Shown here: one piece after another, positions 8,818 to 18,200 of the stretch
Layout of the letters: the number at the start of each line of letters is the position of its first letter
Numbering within the stretch: the stretch's first letter is position 1
From: an uncultured bacterium
GTDB lineage: Bacteria > Verrucomicrobiota > Lentisphaeria > Victivallales > Victivallaceae
NCBI GenBank assembly: GCA_900551245.1
Contig: URVC01000010.1
Location: forward strand, 24,209-88,208
Direction: 5' to 3'
Length of the DNA stretch: 64,000 nucleotides
Position numbers and translations under genes: made by a program
Notes under the pieces: model-generated
What the model was told of the DNA's origin: nothing
The model's input: the letters and a program-made list of their open reading frames with translations, nothing else
The model's database searches: none

Positions 8818-10446
8818 TCAGCGGCGCTCGGGATCGAGCAGGAGCTGGTCGAACCCGTATTCGTTCTCGTCGAGCGATTTCACACCGAAGTTGTCGATGC
8901 GCTCCCGGGTTTCCTCCATGAACTTCGTCTGCTCCCCGGTGACGCGGGTGGTCGGGATCACCGGCTGAATCGTCAGGACCGCCACAATCCGGCTCTTCTT
9001 GACGATCTCGCTCTCGCCGGAGAAGATCCACCCCAGGCCGGGCAGGTCGCCGAGAAACGGCACCTTGCTCACGCTCCGCACCAGGTCGGACTTCTCCAGC
9101 CCGCCGATGTAGAAGACGCCCCCTTCGTTGCTCACCTGCAGCGTGGTTTCCAGCTCGGTCTTGCTCGTGCGCGGCGTACCGTCGCTGTGGAACCCGAGCA
9201 GGTTGGTGTTCTCCATCGACACCCGGACGATCGTTGACTTGCCGTATACCTCCGGCAGCAGCGACATCCGGAACCCGAACTCCGCGTTGCTGCTCTTGCG
9301 CAGCTTGCTGTTCTTCACCGTTGTGACGGTGGTTTCCCCCGGTTTGTTCGTCGTCACCACCACGGGTTCCGCCTGACCGGGAATGGCGATGGAGATCTCC
9401 GACCTCTCCGTGGCCGTCTCGGCGATCTCCTCCTCGCCGTCGCCGATGATCGGGAAGCGGGTGACGCTCTCGATGGTGCCGACCGCCTTGTTCCACACAT
9501 CCAGCGTTCCGCTGGTCAGCACTTTCGCCTTGCTCTTGCTGACCAGGAAGTCCAGATACTTCGAATTCCATTTGGGATTGAAGTTGATGTAGTTCACATG
9601 GGCGTCCTTCACCATTTCCGTCGCATTGCCGATCGTGCCGATCAAGGGATCCCAGCCGTTCAGATAGGTCGCTCCCGCGGCGAAGAGGTCAAGGCCGGGG
9701 CCGTTCTTCCACGCCTGGAAGTCCACGCCGAGATTGCCGTCGTTCTCACTGTCGATCTCGTAGATCGTGTAGTGGAACAGCGCCTCACCCGCCGGGCAGT
9801 CGTACTGCGCAAGAACCGCTTCGATATGCTTCTGCGAAATCGGCGTGCAGAAGAAGACCAGCGCATTCATGCCGTTGTCCGCCCGGACCGTGTCGACGCC
9901 GTCGAGCTCGAGGGAATCGTCGGCGTGCATGATGCCGACCTGTTCGATCAGCTTCGCCAGCGTGGTCGCGTCGAAATACTTCGCATAGTACACGAAGAAG
10001 CGCCGTCCGGCCTGCGCCGAGAGATCGGGCCGGTCGAGCATCTCCACGACCTGGTCGATCGTCATGCCGTTGTCGAGCTTTTCGAAGCGGTACTGTTCGG
10101 CGGAGACGATCACCATTCCGGTGCCGTCGGCGTATTTGATCGCTTCGACCTTCGTCTCATTGGTGTCGATCCGCCGGGAGCGGATGGCCGCCATGAGGTA
10201 CGGCCGGATCTCGTAAGGATCCGCATGTTTGAGCTTGTAGACCCGGGTGTAAACGTAGGGATCGTTGTTCGTGTTGATGAAGGTGATCTCCTCCGTCGAC
10301 TTATCGATCGCCACGTTCAGCTGAGGCTGCACCTGTGTCGGCAGCGGTACCGGGGTCGGAACGTCGATGGTTCCGCCGCTGAGCTTCCCCGCGAGGAAGA
10401 GTGCGGCGGCGATTCCAGGCAGCACTGTTCTGTGATTTGCGGACAT
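8818..10446 (-). CDS. Secretin-like protein (second of a pair)
   Basis: A 542-residue protein with a signal peptide (GIAAALFLAGKLSGG). It has two N-domain-like modules (VYKLKHADPYEIRPYL and TTLAKLIEQVG) and a C-terminal type II/III secretin domain. The secretin signature VPFLGDLPGLGWIFSGES lies near residue 480. Secretins form outer-membrane rings for type II secretion or type IV pili. No ATPase, inner-membrane platform or prepilin peptidase gene lies nearby, so the partners must be elsewhere or the pair works alone. The segment FQAWKNGPG near residue 235 is shared with the upstream secretin, showing that the two are paralogues. AAGGAG precedes the ATG, which follows the upstream stop codon by 12 bases. 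Confidence 0.8.
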   Translation of the reverse strand: MSANHRTVLPGIAAALFLAGKLSGGTIDVPTPVPLPTQVQPQLNVAIDKSTEEITFINTNNDPYVYTRVYKLKHADPYEIRPYLMAAIRSRRIDTNETKVEAIKYADGTGMVIVSAEQYRFEKLDNGMTIDQVVEMLDRPDLSAQAGRRFFVYYAKYFDATTLAKLIEQVGIMHADDSLELDGVDTVRADNGMNALVFFCTPISQKHIEAVLAQYDCPAGEALFHYTIYEIDSENDGNLGVDFQAWKNGPGLDLFAAGATYLNGWDPLIGTIGNATEMVKDAHVNYINFNPKWNSKYLDFLVSKSKAKVLTSGTLDVWNKAVGTIESVTRFPIIGDGEEEIAETATERSEISIAIPGQAEPVVVTTNKPGETTVTTVKNSKLRKSSNAEFGFRMSLLPEVYGKSTIVRVSMENTNLLGFHSDGTPRTSKTELETTLQVSNEGGVFYIGGLEKSDLVRSVSKVPFLGDLPGLGWIFSGESEIVKKSRIVAVLTIQPVIPTTRVTGEQTKFMEETRERIDNFGVKSLDENEYGFDQLLLDPERR

Positions 10447-10458
10447 TTCAAATTCTCC

Positions 10459-11883
10459 TTATTTTGCACTGTGCATGGCGGTCAGTGTATCGATTACCTT
10501 GCCCGCCGCGGGGGTTGGAACATGTTCGATTCCAGCCGGAATCGCCGTCATGGTGACGAAGACCTTGAGCTTGCTGTCCACCGTGCTTTCCGAACCGAAG
10601 AGGTACTTCAGAATCGGAATGTCACCCAGGAACGGCATGCCGATGTACTGTTCGACCTTCACATGTTTGTCGAATGCTCCGATCAACCGCTCCACGCCGG
10701 TGTCGAGGGTCAGGCCGCCGGAGAAGCTGTTGCTCTCCATCGAGGCATTGCCGGCGTTGTCCACTTCAGCGAGGGAGTTGATGGTCAAACTCCAGTTGCT
10801 CATGAGCGTGAGTTTCCCTTCCGACGGATCGGCGGTGAAGTTGATCGACGGGGCGAAGAGTTCGAACTCGAAGGTCGATTCCGCCAGCGCGCCGATGACG
10901 ACGGTCTGATCGGCGTCCTTGACCAGGTTCTGGAACTGCGGCGAGAACTTCAGCAGGAACACCCCTTCACCGGTATCGTTCGCCGCCGGATCAAAGCTGT
11001 TGATCAGCGTCAGCGAGCCGGAGGAGGCGGTCCATGCCCGTCCCTTCTGTGCGAGCATCCGCAGGAACGTCGCATCGATGTTCGGCGCGACGAGGATGCC
11101 GCCTACGCCGTTTGTCGCCGTCGGCATGAAGCCGAGGATCTTCTCAAACGCATCCGCTCTGAGAGAGTCGAAATCCATACTCATATCTCCGAAATTGAAT
11201 CCGGTGGAGAGCAGCTGAGCGCCGGGACCGTTTTTCCAGGCGAGGTAGTCGAGTCCGAGTTCACGGAAGTCGTTGTCGGCAACGACGTAGACGTTGAACT
11301 TCACCTCAAGCTGCGGCACTGGACGATCGAGCATCTTCAACAAAGAAAGATACGCTTCGCCCTGTGACTTTGAACTCTTGAAATAGAACGTATTGCTTCC
11401 GGCATGGTAGAACGAGGCTCCTTCACCGCCGGCGGAGGTGAAGACCTGTTCCAGCGCCTTCTGCATGTTGTCACTGCCGCGGTGCACGGGGCAGTAGACC
11501 CAGCGGGAGATGCCGTCGCCTTCGATTCTGGCGCCGGACGCATCGACTTTGGCGGAAGGATAGTCCAGAGTTTCCACCATTTTATCGACCCAGGGCATGA
11601 ACAGACTGCCGGTGGAGACGACAAGAAACTGCTTTCCTCCGCGGGAGTAGTCGACGCTCTGCACGCGGGACTGGCTGTCGAACCGTTTGACCGCGCCGCG
11701 CACGAAGGGCATGAGGTCATGCGCCCGCACGTGTTTGAGTTCATAGACCTTGGTGGTCATATAGTGCTGGTTGCGGTCTTCGTTGAATACGATGGTCCGC
11801 TGTTTGTCATCGTCCGCAGCGAGCAGTGCGGGAACGGTGCAGAACAGGGCCAGTGTCTTCCAGATTCTGGAACGAGTCATCAT
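10459..11883 (-). CDS. Secretin-like protein (first of a pair)
   Basis: A 474-residue protein with a signal peptide (WKTLALFCTVPALLAAD). It has the N-domain-like module VYELKHVRAHDLMPFV, the paralogue-specific segment LAWKNGPG near residue 210, and a C-terminal secretin-like domain with MPFLGDIPILKYLFGSES near residue 425. It opens the two-gene operon, with AGGAGG just before the ATG. Its organisation parallels that of the downstream gene, so the two products may form a hetero-oligomeric outer-membrane pore or adapt one secretion machine to different cargoes. Both lack a long glycine-rich gate region that I could recognise. Confidence 0.78.
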   Translation of the reverse strand: MMTRSRIWKTLALFCTVPALLAADDDKQRTIVFNEDRNQHYMTTKVYELKHVRAHDLMPFVRGAVKRFDSQSRVQSVDYSRGGKQFLVVSTGSLFMPWVDKMVETLDYPSAKVDASGARIEGDGISRWVYCPVHRGSDNMQKALEQVFTSAGGEGASFYHAGSNTFYFKSSKSQGEAYLSLLKMLDRPVPQLEVKFNVYVVADNDFRELGLDYLAWKNGPGAQLLSTGFNFGDMSMDFDSLRADAFEKILGFMPTATNGVGGILVAPNIDATFLRMLAQKGRAWTASSGSLTLINSFDPAANDTGEGVFLLKFSPQFQNLVKDADQTVVIGALAESTFEFELFAPSINFTADPSEGKLTLMSNWSLTINSLAEVDNAGNASMESNSFSGGLTLDTGVERLIGAFDKHVKVEQYIGMPFLGDIPILKYLFGSESTVDSKLKVFVTMTAIPAGIEHVPTPAAGKVIDTLTAMHSAK

Positions 11884-11999
11884 GTTTCCCTCCTGAGTTG
11901 CCGGTGAAATCTTCCACCGCGGTTATTGCCGTGTGACGTCTGAAACGCCACGATACTGGAAAGAAAGCAGATTCCGTGCCAACTTTGTTTTGTTTCTTT

Positions 12000-12029
12000 A
12001 TAATATGTTGGGTTGTAATAGTATGTAAA
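12000..12029 (-). promoter_or_regulatory. Predicted promoter of the secretin operon
   Basis: On the minus strand TTTACA and TATTAT, each 5/6 to the sigma-70 consensus, lie 18 bases apart in AT-rich DNA about 115 bases before the first secretin start. This leaves a long untranslated leader. Confidence 0.5.
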
Positions 12030-12534
12030 TATTGTTCATTGTGCTTGTAAACGAAAAATTTCTTCTGGACGACAAAAAATGTTAAACGATTGCGGCAATG
12101 TTTACGATTTTTTCCAAAGAAACTCGAAAACGTGTCGGCGGGGGGAGGGAAACCGCGTGGAGACTCCATGGCGGCGAGTATTGTATCTGCTGCGGAGAGC
12201 GCGGAACTTCATTGCGAATGGTAATGTGGGGAATGCGATTGACGGATTGCTGAAGACTCTCCTCCGGTTACCGCACCAGATCGATCGAAAAGGTCTGATG
12301 CAGGAGGATGCATTCTCTACCCGATCTATTGTCCGCCGGTTTACGCGGGGCCGGCGACCCGGACCATGCATGGCCCGGTGCCGCTCTCCGGTCTCTCCAA
12401 GTGTGGAATATTACACGAAATCATGTCATGGAGCCCGGACCACTCCTGCCGGGCGGAACCGGCGCTGAAGCTGTTGAAACGCTGTTTCGGGCTCTGACGC
12501 CGCGAAGATTGCGCCGGAATTTTTCTCCGGACGT
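12030..12534. other. Intergenic region without recognised gene
   Basis: About 500 bases between the divergent secretin and kinase transcripts. Short open frames exist on both strands, but none has a good ribosome site or recognisable protein sequence. No tRNA-like or strongly folded RNA was recognised by eye. Confidence 0.4.
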
Positions 12535-12563
12535 TTGCATTGACGGCTCCGGCAGAGTATACT
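12535..12563 (+). promoter_or_regulatory. Predicted promoter for the pyridoxal kinase gene
   Basis: TTGCAT and TATACT are separated by 17 bases, about 75 bases before the start codon. The -10 box is good (5/6) and the -35 box weak (3/6). Confidence 0.4.
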
Positions 12564-12639
12564 ACACACCGACAGATGCAATGAACTCCCGGACGCCGGA
12601 TTGTGCGACGGTCCGGGATCGTTTCCGTACAGGAGAAAA

Positions 12640-13491
12640 ATGAAACGGATTGTCACCATTCAGGATATTTCGTGCGTCGGCAAGTGTTCGCTCACCGTGG
12701 CACTGCCGATCATTTCCGCATTCGGCGTGGAGTGCGCCATTCTGCCCACCGCGGTGCTCTCCACCCATACGATGTTCAAGGAGTTTACCTTTCGCGATCT
12801 CTCCGGGGAGTTCGCGCCGATTGCGGCGCACTGGAAGCGGGAGAAGTTCCGGTTCGACGCGATCTACACCGGGTATCTCGGGTCGTTTGAACTGCTCCGG
12901 TTGGTCGGCGGATTCATCGATGACTTCCGCACTGCCGACAACCTGGTCTTCATCGACCCGGTGATGGCGGATAACGGGAAATTCTACCCCGGCTTCGGTC
13001 CGGAATACGCCCGGGCGATGGCGGAACTCTGCTCGAAAGCCGATGTGATCGTGCCCAATCTCACGGAAGCGGCCTTTTTGCTCGACCGCCCCTGTCGTAC
13101 CGATGGATACGATGAAGCGTACATCCGCGACCTTTTGAAACGTCTCGTCGGTCTCGGTGCGAAGAGCGCAGTGCTGACCGGGGTCCGTTTTTCCGAAAAC
13201 GAGATCGGAGTGATGGGGTACGACGGCGGAAAAGAGGAGTTTTTCCATTACTTCCACCGGCGGATTGATGTTTCGTTCCACGGAACCGGGGATATCTTCT
13301 CGAGCACCGCGGTAGGGGCGTTGATGCGCGGCTTTTCTCTGGAGAAGGCGCTGGCGCTGGCGGCGGATTACACGGTCGAATGCATCGACCGCACCCTGCG
13401 TTCGCCGGACCATGTCTTTTACGGCGTGGAGTTTGAAAAGGAGCTCCCGTACCTGATCCGGCGCATCTCCGGCGACGGCGGGAATGCGTAA
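12640..13491 (+). CDS. Pyridoxal/pyridoxamine kinase (PdxY/PdxK type)
   Basis: A 283-residue cytoplasmic kinase of the ribokinase/PfkB fold that phosphorylates vitamin B6 vitamers in pyridoxal 5'-phosphate salvage. The N-terminus IVTIQDISCVGKCSLTVALP is characteristic of pyridoxal kinases, as are the early segment LPTAVLSTHTMF, the metal/ATP segment VFIDPVMADNG near residue 110, VPNLTEAAFL near 146, and the anion-hole/catalytic motif HGTGDIFSS near residue 215, whose Asp is the catalytic base. AGGAG precedes the ATG by four bases. The neighbours are unrelated, so the gene is probably housekeeping with its own promoter. Confidence 0.9.
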   Translation: MKRIVTIQDISCVGKCSLTVALPIISAFGVECAILPTAVLSTHTMFKEFTFRDLSGEFAPIAAHWKREKFRFDAIYTGYLGSFELLRLVGGFIDDFRTADNLVFIDPVMADNGKFYPGFGPEYARAMAELCSKADVIVPNLTEAAFLLDRPCRTDGYDEAYIRDLLKRLVGLGAKSAVLTGVRFSENEIGVMGYDGGKEEFFHYFHRRIDVSFHGTGDIFSSTAVGALMRGFSLEKALALAADYTVECIDRTLRSPDHVFYGVEFEKELPYLIRRISGDGGNA

Positions 13492-13576
13492 CGGATTGAC
13501 GTCGGCCTGCTGCATGGCAAGAAACACAGATGTTACCGTAAAGAACAGTCTGTCAGGAACAGGAAAGGGTACTTGG

Positions 13577-14998
13577 ATGAAGTTGTTTTCAGCCGGATTG
13601 GCGGTGCTCCTCGCCGCCTCCAGTGTGTCCGCCGTGGAGATGCCTGCGTTTTTCTCCGACAACATGGTGCTGCAGCGGGAGGCGCAGGTGCCGCTCTGGG
13701 GAACTGGAACTCCCGGAGAGGTGGTGCAAGTTGAGTTTCAGAATCAGAAGCTTTCTGCGTTGGTCGACGACTCCGGAAACTGGTCGGTCCTATTGAAACC
13801 GATGCCGGCGGACCGGAAACCGGGGGTTTTGAAAGTCGCCGGGAAAAATACTCTGACGTTCTCCAATGTTCTCGTCGGCGACGTCTGGCTCTGTGCCGGG
13901 CAGTCGAACATGCAGTTCGAACTGCGCCGCGTCACCGGTGGCGCGGAGTTCGTCGCGAAGGCGAATCAGCCGGAAATCCGGCTGCTGCAGATCCCCCGGG
14001 TCTGGAGCCGGACGCCGCAGCGGAACGTCAAGGCGGCCTGGGCGGTCTGCTCGCCGAAAACCGTCGGGAGATTTTCGGCGGTCGCCTATCTGGTGGCCCG
14101 CGATCTGGCGGCGCGGCTGAACGTTCCGATCGGTGTCATCGACATTTCGTGGGGCGGCTGCCGCATCGAGGCCATGACCACGCGCCAGGCGTTCCGGAAG
14201 GCCTCCGTCAACGACGAGGTCGCGGCGGCGGCGGAGCAGGAGTTTGTCAAACTGGACAAGACGGCGGACCCGGATTTGCGCAAGGATAAACAGCGTCTGC
14301 CCGGAGTGCTTTACAATGCGATGGTTCACCCGCTGACGCCGATGGCGGTGCGCGGCATGCTCTGGTATCAGGGCGAAGACAACCATTCCGAAAGCATGCG
14401 TTATGCGGAAAAGCTCAAGGCGCTCGCATACGCCTGGCGTCAGGCTTTCTGCAAGGAGGATCTGCCGATCTTCATCGTCCAGCTGCCGCCGTGGCAGTAT
14501 GGCAACGAGGATCCGGTGCGCATTCCGAAGTTCTGGGAGGCGCAGCAGTACTTTGCGGAACATGACCGGAATGCGGGATTCATCGTCGCCACCGACTGCG
14601 GTGACCCGGCGGACATCCACCCGAAGGACAAGGCGCCGCTGGCGGCCCGCCTGGCCAATCTGGTGCTGTTCAAGGAGTATGGCCTGGGGGATGACTCCGT
14701 GCTGGCGCCGGTCTTCCGGCAGGCGCGCCGGGTCAACGGCGCGGTGGAGGTTGAGTTCGATCATGCGAACGGGCTGAAAACCCGTGACGGGAAAGGGGTT
14801 TCTCACCTGATGCTGGCCGGTGCGGACGGCAAATTTCATCCGGCGACAGGCGAAATCCGGAGTGACCGGCTGATCGTCCGTTCGCCGGAGGTGCCGGAGC
14901 CGGAGCAGATCCGGTTCGGCTGGGATAAACTGGCCAATCCGAATCTGGTCAACCGCGCGGGAGTGCCCGCGGCTCCGTTTGAAAAACGGATTCCCTGA
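13577..14998 (+). CDS. Secreted sialate O-acetylesterase
   Basis: A 473-residue protein with a signal peptide (KLFSAGLAVLLAASSVSA). An N-terminal beta-sandwich starts at FFSDNMVLQRE, a hallmark of this family. The SGNH-type hydrolase core carries the nucleophile serine (Ser110) in CAGQSNMQFEL and the oxyanion segments ISWGGCRIEAM and MLWYQGEDN. The catalytic Asp-His pair is in DPADIHPKDK near residue 355. It removes O-acetyl groups from sialic acids or acetylated plant glycans before other glycosidases act. AAAGGG lies seven bases before the ATG. A six-base stem hairpin just after the stop (14999-15016) separates it from the convergent beta-helix gene. Confidence 0.88.
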   Translation: MKLFSAGLAVLLAASSVSAVEMPAFFSDNMVLQREAQVPLWGTGTPGEVVQVEFQNQKLSALVDDSGNWSVLLKPMPADRKPGVLKVAGKNTLTFSNVLVGDVWLCAGQSNMQFELRRVTGGAEFVAKANQPEIRLLQIPRVWSRTPQRNVKAAWAVCSPKTVGRFSAVAYLVARDLAARLNVPIGVIDISWGGCRIEAMTTRQAFRKASVNDEVAAAAEQEFVKLDKTADPDLRKDKQRLPGVLYNAMVHPLTPMAVRGMLWYQGEDNHSESMRYAEKLKALAYAWRQAFCKEDLPIFIVQLPPWQYGNEDPVRIPKFWEAQQYFAEHDRNAGFIVATDCGDPADIHPKDKAPLAARLANLVLFKEYGLGDDSVLAPVFRQARRVNGAVEVEFDHANGLKTRDGKGVSHLMLAGADGKFHPATGEIRSDRLIVRSPEVPEPEQIRFGWDKLANPNLVNRAGVPAAPFEKRIP

Positions 14999-15017
14999 GC
15001 CGCGGGACAGCGCGGCG

Positions 15018-18000
15018 CTATCTCGCGTCGTCTCGGGCTTCCGGAGCGAAAAGCAGCGCCTCCGGATTCCGGGCGAGGGCGAATCCGAACGCCTGATAGC
15101 GCAGTTTCCGCAACTGGCGGAGCCGGATGACGTGGCGTCCTGCGGCGAACGGGGTCGGCCGGTTCGGCTGCCCGATGTAGGTGCAGCCGCCGAAACTGAT
15201 CCAGCGCGGGCCGTTTCCCCGGGAGCGGAGCAGTCCGTAATCCCGGAAGCCTGCTCCGTCGAGGCTGGCGGAGATCAGCCACGGTGGTTCCTGCATTTTG
15301 AGGAACATATAATACTCCCCTGACTCCGGCACATCGATGGTCAGGGTGGTTTCGCCGTTCACTTGAGGCGACGCCTCGCCGTAGATGACGCCGCTGCGGG
15401 TGCGGGCGAGCAGCTCCGGGTTCCGGGTGGAATCGGCATAGACCGACACCGGTCGGGAGAACCCGTTCGGAAGCCGCACCAGAAAGGCGCCGGAGTGAAG
15501 CCGCGCCGTGTCGATCTCTGCCGGATCGATGGAGACGGTCAGCGTGACCGGCGTTCCGTATTCGATCGTTCCCTGTTCCGGTTCGACCCGGAAGTAACGG
15601 CTCTCCGCATTGCGGCAGATCCGGAAGGTGGAGCGGAAGCCGGGGTTTGTCGCGGTCAGCGTCACGGTTTTCCGCGGCCATCCCGAGCGGGAGGCCGAGA
15701 CGAACGAGAGCCGGGCGACGTCGGTACGGATGGGAACCGGCCGGAACGGCAGGTCGGTGAGCGTCTCCGGCTGAAATGCGCCGACGGAGGGATTTTTCCC
15801 GGTCAGACCGGGAATCTCCACGCCGCTGCCGCTTCCGGGCGTGCCGTGTCGGAGCATGAAGTTGCCTCCTGCGGCGTCGACGAACTCCGGTTTCGCATCG
15901 ATGCCGTGCTTCTCCTGACTGCGTTCGTTGCGGTACTGTGCCAGCGGGCGGAACTCGGGGCGGCTGCTGTAGAGGAGGTCGCCGTCGAAATCGCTTCTCC
16001 CTTTGGAAAAGATGTTTTCCAGCAGGTTGCCGGTCACGTCGAAGAGATTGTTGCGGCCGACTCCTTTGAGAAGATGGCTCCGGGTCTTCCACTCCGCAGT
16101 GCTGCCGCCGTAATCGGAGGCGGCGTTCCAGTCTCCGGTCACCGTGTTATGGAAGAAGAAGAGCCGTCCGGTTCCTGCGACGGAATACCCGTTCTTGAGG
16201 CCGCAGTTGGTGAGCCCGTAGACATCTCCCGGTTCGCAGAAAAGATTGCCGACCAGATAGGAGGGACCGGCGAGGCAGGGGGCGGTGCTGACGCCGCAGA
16301 GCATTCCTTCGGTCTTGTTGTAGAGAAAGCGGCAGTTCATCTGTCCGCCGTCGAGTTCCATGCCGTCGTCGTTGCCGAAGGCGAAGTAGTTGCCGACGAT
16401 CTCCGCGTCGCGGCAGACGCTGCCGTAGAGCGAGCCGTTTGCCCACCCCTCGACCGCGTCGTTCCACCGCCGGGCGTCACTGCCGATGAAGTCGTTGTAG
16501 CGGAGCGTCACCTGTTCCGCGTCTCCGACGAAGATGCCGTTGGGGCCGGCCGGATGGCTGTGAAACCAACTGTTCGCCGTGCCGCGCGGATCGTGGATGT
16601 AGCAGCGCTCCACCCGGATGTCGCGTCCGCCGAGAATGCGGATTCCCGCGTCGTTGTTGATGGCCCGGTTTTCTTCGTCGTAAAACTTGCCGTCGCGCTC
16701 CACACGCATGGTGCCGACCCGGCCGAAACCGGCGATGTCGCAGTTCTGCACGGCGATGTGAGAACTTTGCGAAAGGTGGATGCCGTTGACCCTGCCGCCG
16801 CGGATGGTGAGGTTTTCGAACACCAGACAGGAGGCGCCGTCCACCAGAATGACATCCCGGCTCCGGTCGCCGCCGTCGAGGACGGTGCCGGGCTTTGCGG
16901 TGTAGCGGATATAGCCGGTGGGAGTGCCGGACTCCCGGATCACCAGCGGCAGCGGAGTTTCCGGACCGAGTTCGACGGTGCGGGCGATCGGAATTTCCGG
17001 GGAACGGGTGCGGAATTTCCGCTCGATGGTTTCCCGTTTCCCGTTGTCGTTGACGGTCAGGCGCAGTTCATAATCGCTCGCTTCAGTGAGTTTGAGCAGA
17101 CTGCCGCGGGCGACGTGCTCCTCCGGAAGGTACACGAGATCAAGCGCCGGCTGCCAGACGGCTTCCCCGGCGCGGCGGAAATGGAGTTTGGCAGAAAAAT
17201 GTTCCTCATCCGGAGCGATGCAGTTGTTGAGGTAGACGCTGCACACCTCAAAGCCGGGCACCAACTCCTCTCGGGGGCGGCGGGAGGAGAGCGCCGCCTC
17301 TTTCTGTGTCTGTAACGAGAGGTTGAGAAACTCCATGACGGTGCCGACGTTCTCCTCAGAGAGAATCGGGCGGCAGAGCAGTTCCACCCGGTCCGCTTCT
17401 CCGGGCGTGAATTTCACCTCCAGCCGGGATTCCGGAGCGATGTTCCGGCGGGAGTCGAACCGGCGGAGCTCCCTGTTGCCCTTGAAGAGCTTGACGGTGA
17501 GGCAGGCGACGCCGCCGCGGGAACTCCTGACCGTGGCGCTGAAGAGTTGCGGCTCAGCCGCCGGCAATCCCCGAACGGGTTTGACGATCGCTCCGTAGAA
17601 GTTGTCTTTGACTGCAATCCGGGCCCGGATTCCGCCGGGAATCGATTCCGCCGGGCATTCCGCCGGATTGAGGTTGATCCAGCCGTCGGTCAGAGTGACG
17701 GCGACCGGCGTGAGGCGCAGTTCCCGGAAGGTGGCGGATTTCCCGGTGAGCGCGGCAGAGAGTTTCGTGCGGCAATGGACGCTGAAGGCATCGGCCTCTG
17801 CCGGGTTGAAATTCACCGCCAGCTGCTGCTTATTTGAGGTGTTGAGCGGGGAATTGACCCGTTGGATCTCTTTGCCGCCCCGGAAGAGCTTGACCGAGAG
17901 GTAGGCCATCTTCGGCTGATCGGTCTCAACCGTGGCGGCGAAACGCAATGTCACCCCCTTCGGCGGATTTTTTACAAGTTGTTCCAGCGAGGAATCCAGC

Positions 18001-18185
18001 GCGTTGGCGCGGTGGATTTTCAGCGTGATTCCCGCTGGCGGCGCTGCCTTGAGTTCGACCGCCCCGGTATTTTCGCGCCATCCGGCGGGAGCTCCGGCGT
18101 TCCAACGGGTGAAGTCGGCATTGACAAGCTCGACAGCGGCGAGGGGCAGCGCCGCCAGAATGGAGAGGAAAAGGGAAGTTTTCAT
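15018..18185 (-). CDS. Large secreted right-handed beta-helix protein
   Basis: A 1055-residue protein with a signal peptide (KTSLFLSILAALPLAAVE). Two tandem carbohydrate-binding-like domains follow (about 18-160 and 165-300) and are visibly duplicated: YLSVKLFRGGKEIQR and CLTVKLFKGNRELRR occupy equivalent positions. A linker beta-sandwich comes next, then a parallel beta-helix of about 350 residues with repeated turns such as VFENLTIRGG, IAVQNCDIAGFG and VTLRYNDFIGS, and C-terminal sandwich domains. The fold is that of pectate lyases and related glycan-active enzymes; the exact activity is not recognisable. It follows a pseudopilin gene by 15 bases and is probably co-transcribed with it. Confidence 0.75.
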   Translation of the reverse strand: MKTSLFLSILAALPLAAVELVNADFTRWNAGAPAGWRENTGAVELKAAPPAGITLKIHRANALDSSLEQLVKNPPKGVTLRFAATVETDQPKMAYLSVKLFRGGKEIQRVNSPLNTSNKQQLAVNFNPAEADAFSVHCRTKLSAALTGKSATFRELRLTPVAVTLTDGWINLNPAECPAESIPGGIRARIAVKDNFYGAIVKPVRGLPAAEPQLFSATVRSSRGGVACLTVKLFKGNRELRRFDSRRNIAPESRLEVKFTPGEADRVELLCRPILSEENVGTVMEFLNLSLQTQKEAALSSRRPREELVPGFEVCSVYLNNCIAPDEEHFSAKLHFRRAGEAVWQPALDLVYLPEEHVARGSLLKLTEASDYELRLTVNDNGKRETIERKFRTRSPEIPIARTVELGPETPLPLVIRESGTPTGYIRYTAKPGTVLDGGDRSRDVILVDGASCLVFENLTIRGGRVNGIHLSQSSHIAVQNCDIAGFGRVGTMRVERDGKFYDEENRAINNDAGIRILGGRDIRVERCYIHDPRGTANSWFHSHPAGPNGIFVGDAEQVTLRYNDFIGSDARRWNDAVEGWANGSLYGSVCRDAEIVGNYFAFGNDDGMELDGGQMNCRFLYNKTEGMLCGVSTAPCLAGPSYLVGNLFCEPGDVYGLTNCGLKNGYSVAGTGRLFFFHNTVTGDWNAASDYGGSTAEWKTRSHLLKGVGRNNLFDVTGNLLENIFSKGRSDFDGDLLYSSRPEFRPLAQYRNERSQEKHGIDAKPEFVDAAGGNFMLRHGTPGSGSGVEIPGLTGKNPSVGAFQPETLTDLPFRPVPIRTDVARLSFVSASRSGWPRKTVTLTATNPGFRSTFRICRNAESRYFRVEPEQGTIEYGTPVTLTVSIDPAEIDTARLHSGAFLVRLPNGFSRPVSVYADSTRNPELLARTRSGVIYGEASPQVNGETTLTIDVPESGEYYMFLKMQEPPWLISASLDGAGFRDYGLLRSRGNGPRWISFGGCTYIGQPNRPTPFAAGRHVIRLRQLRKLRYQAFGFALARNPEALLFAPEARDDAR

Positions 18186-18200
18186 GAGATTCGCACAGCT

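Noticed and set aside
12562..13665. A 367-codon minus-strand frame
   Set aside because: It overlaps the pyridoxal kinase gene, which has full family motifs on the other strand.
14999..15016. GC-rich hairpin between the esterase and beta-helix genes as a terminator
   Set aside because: The stem is only six bases and no T run follows on either strand.
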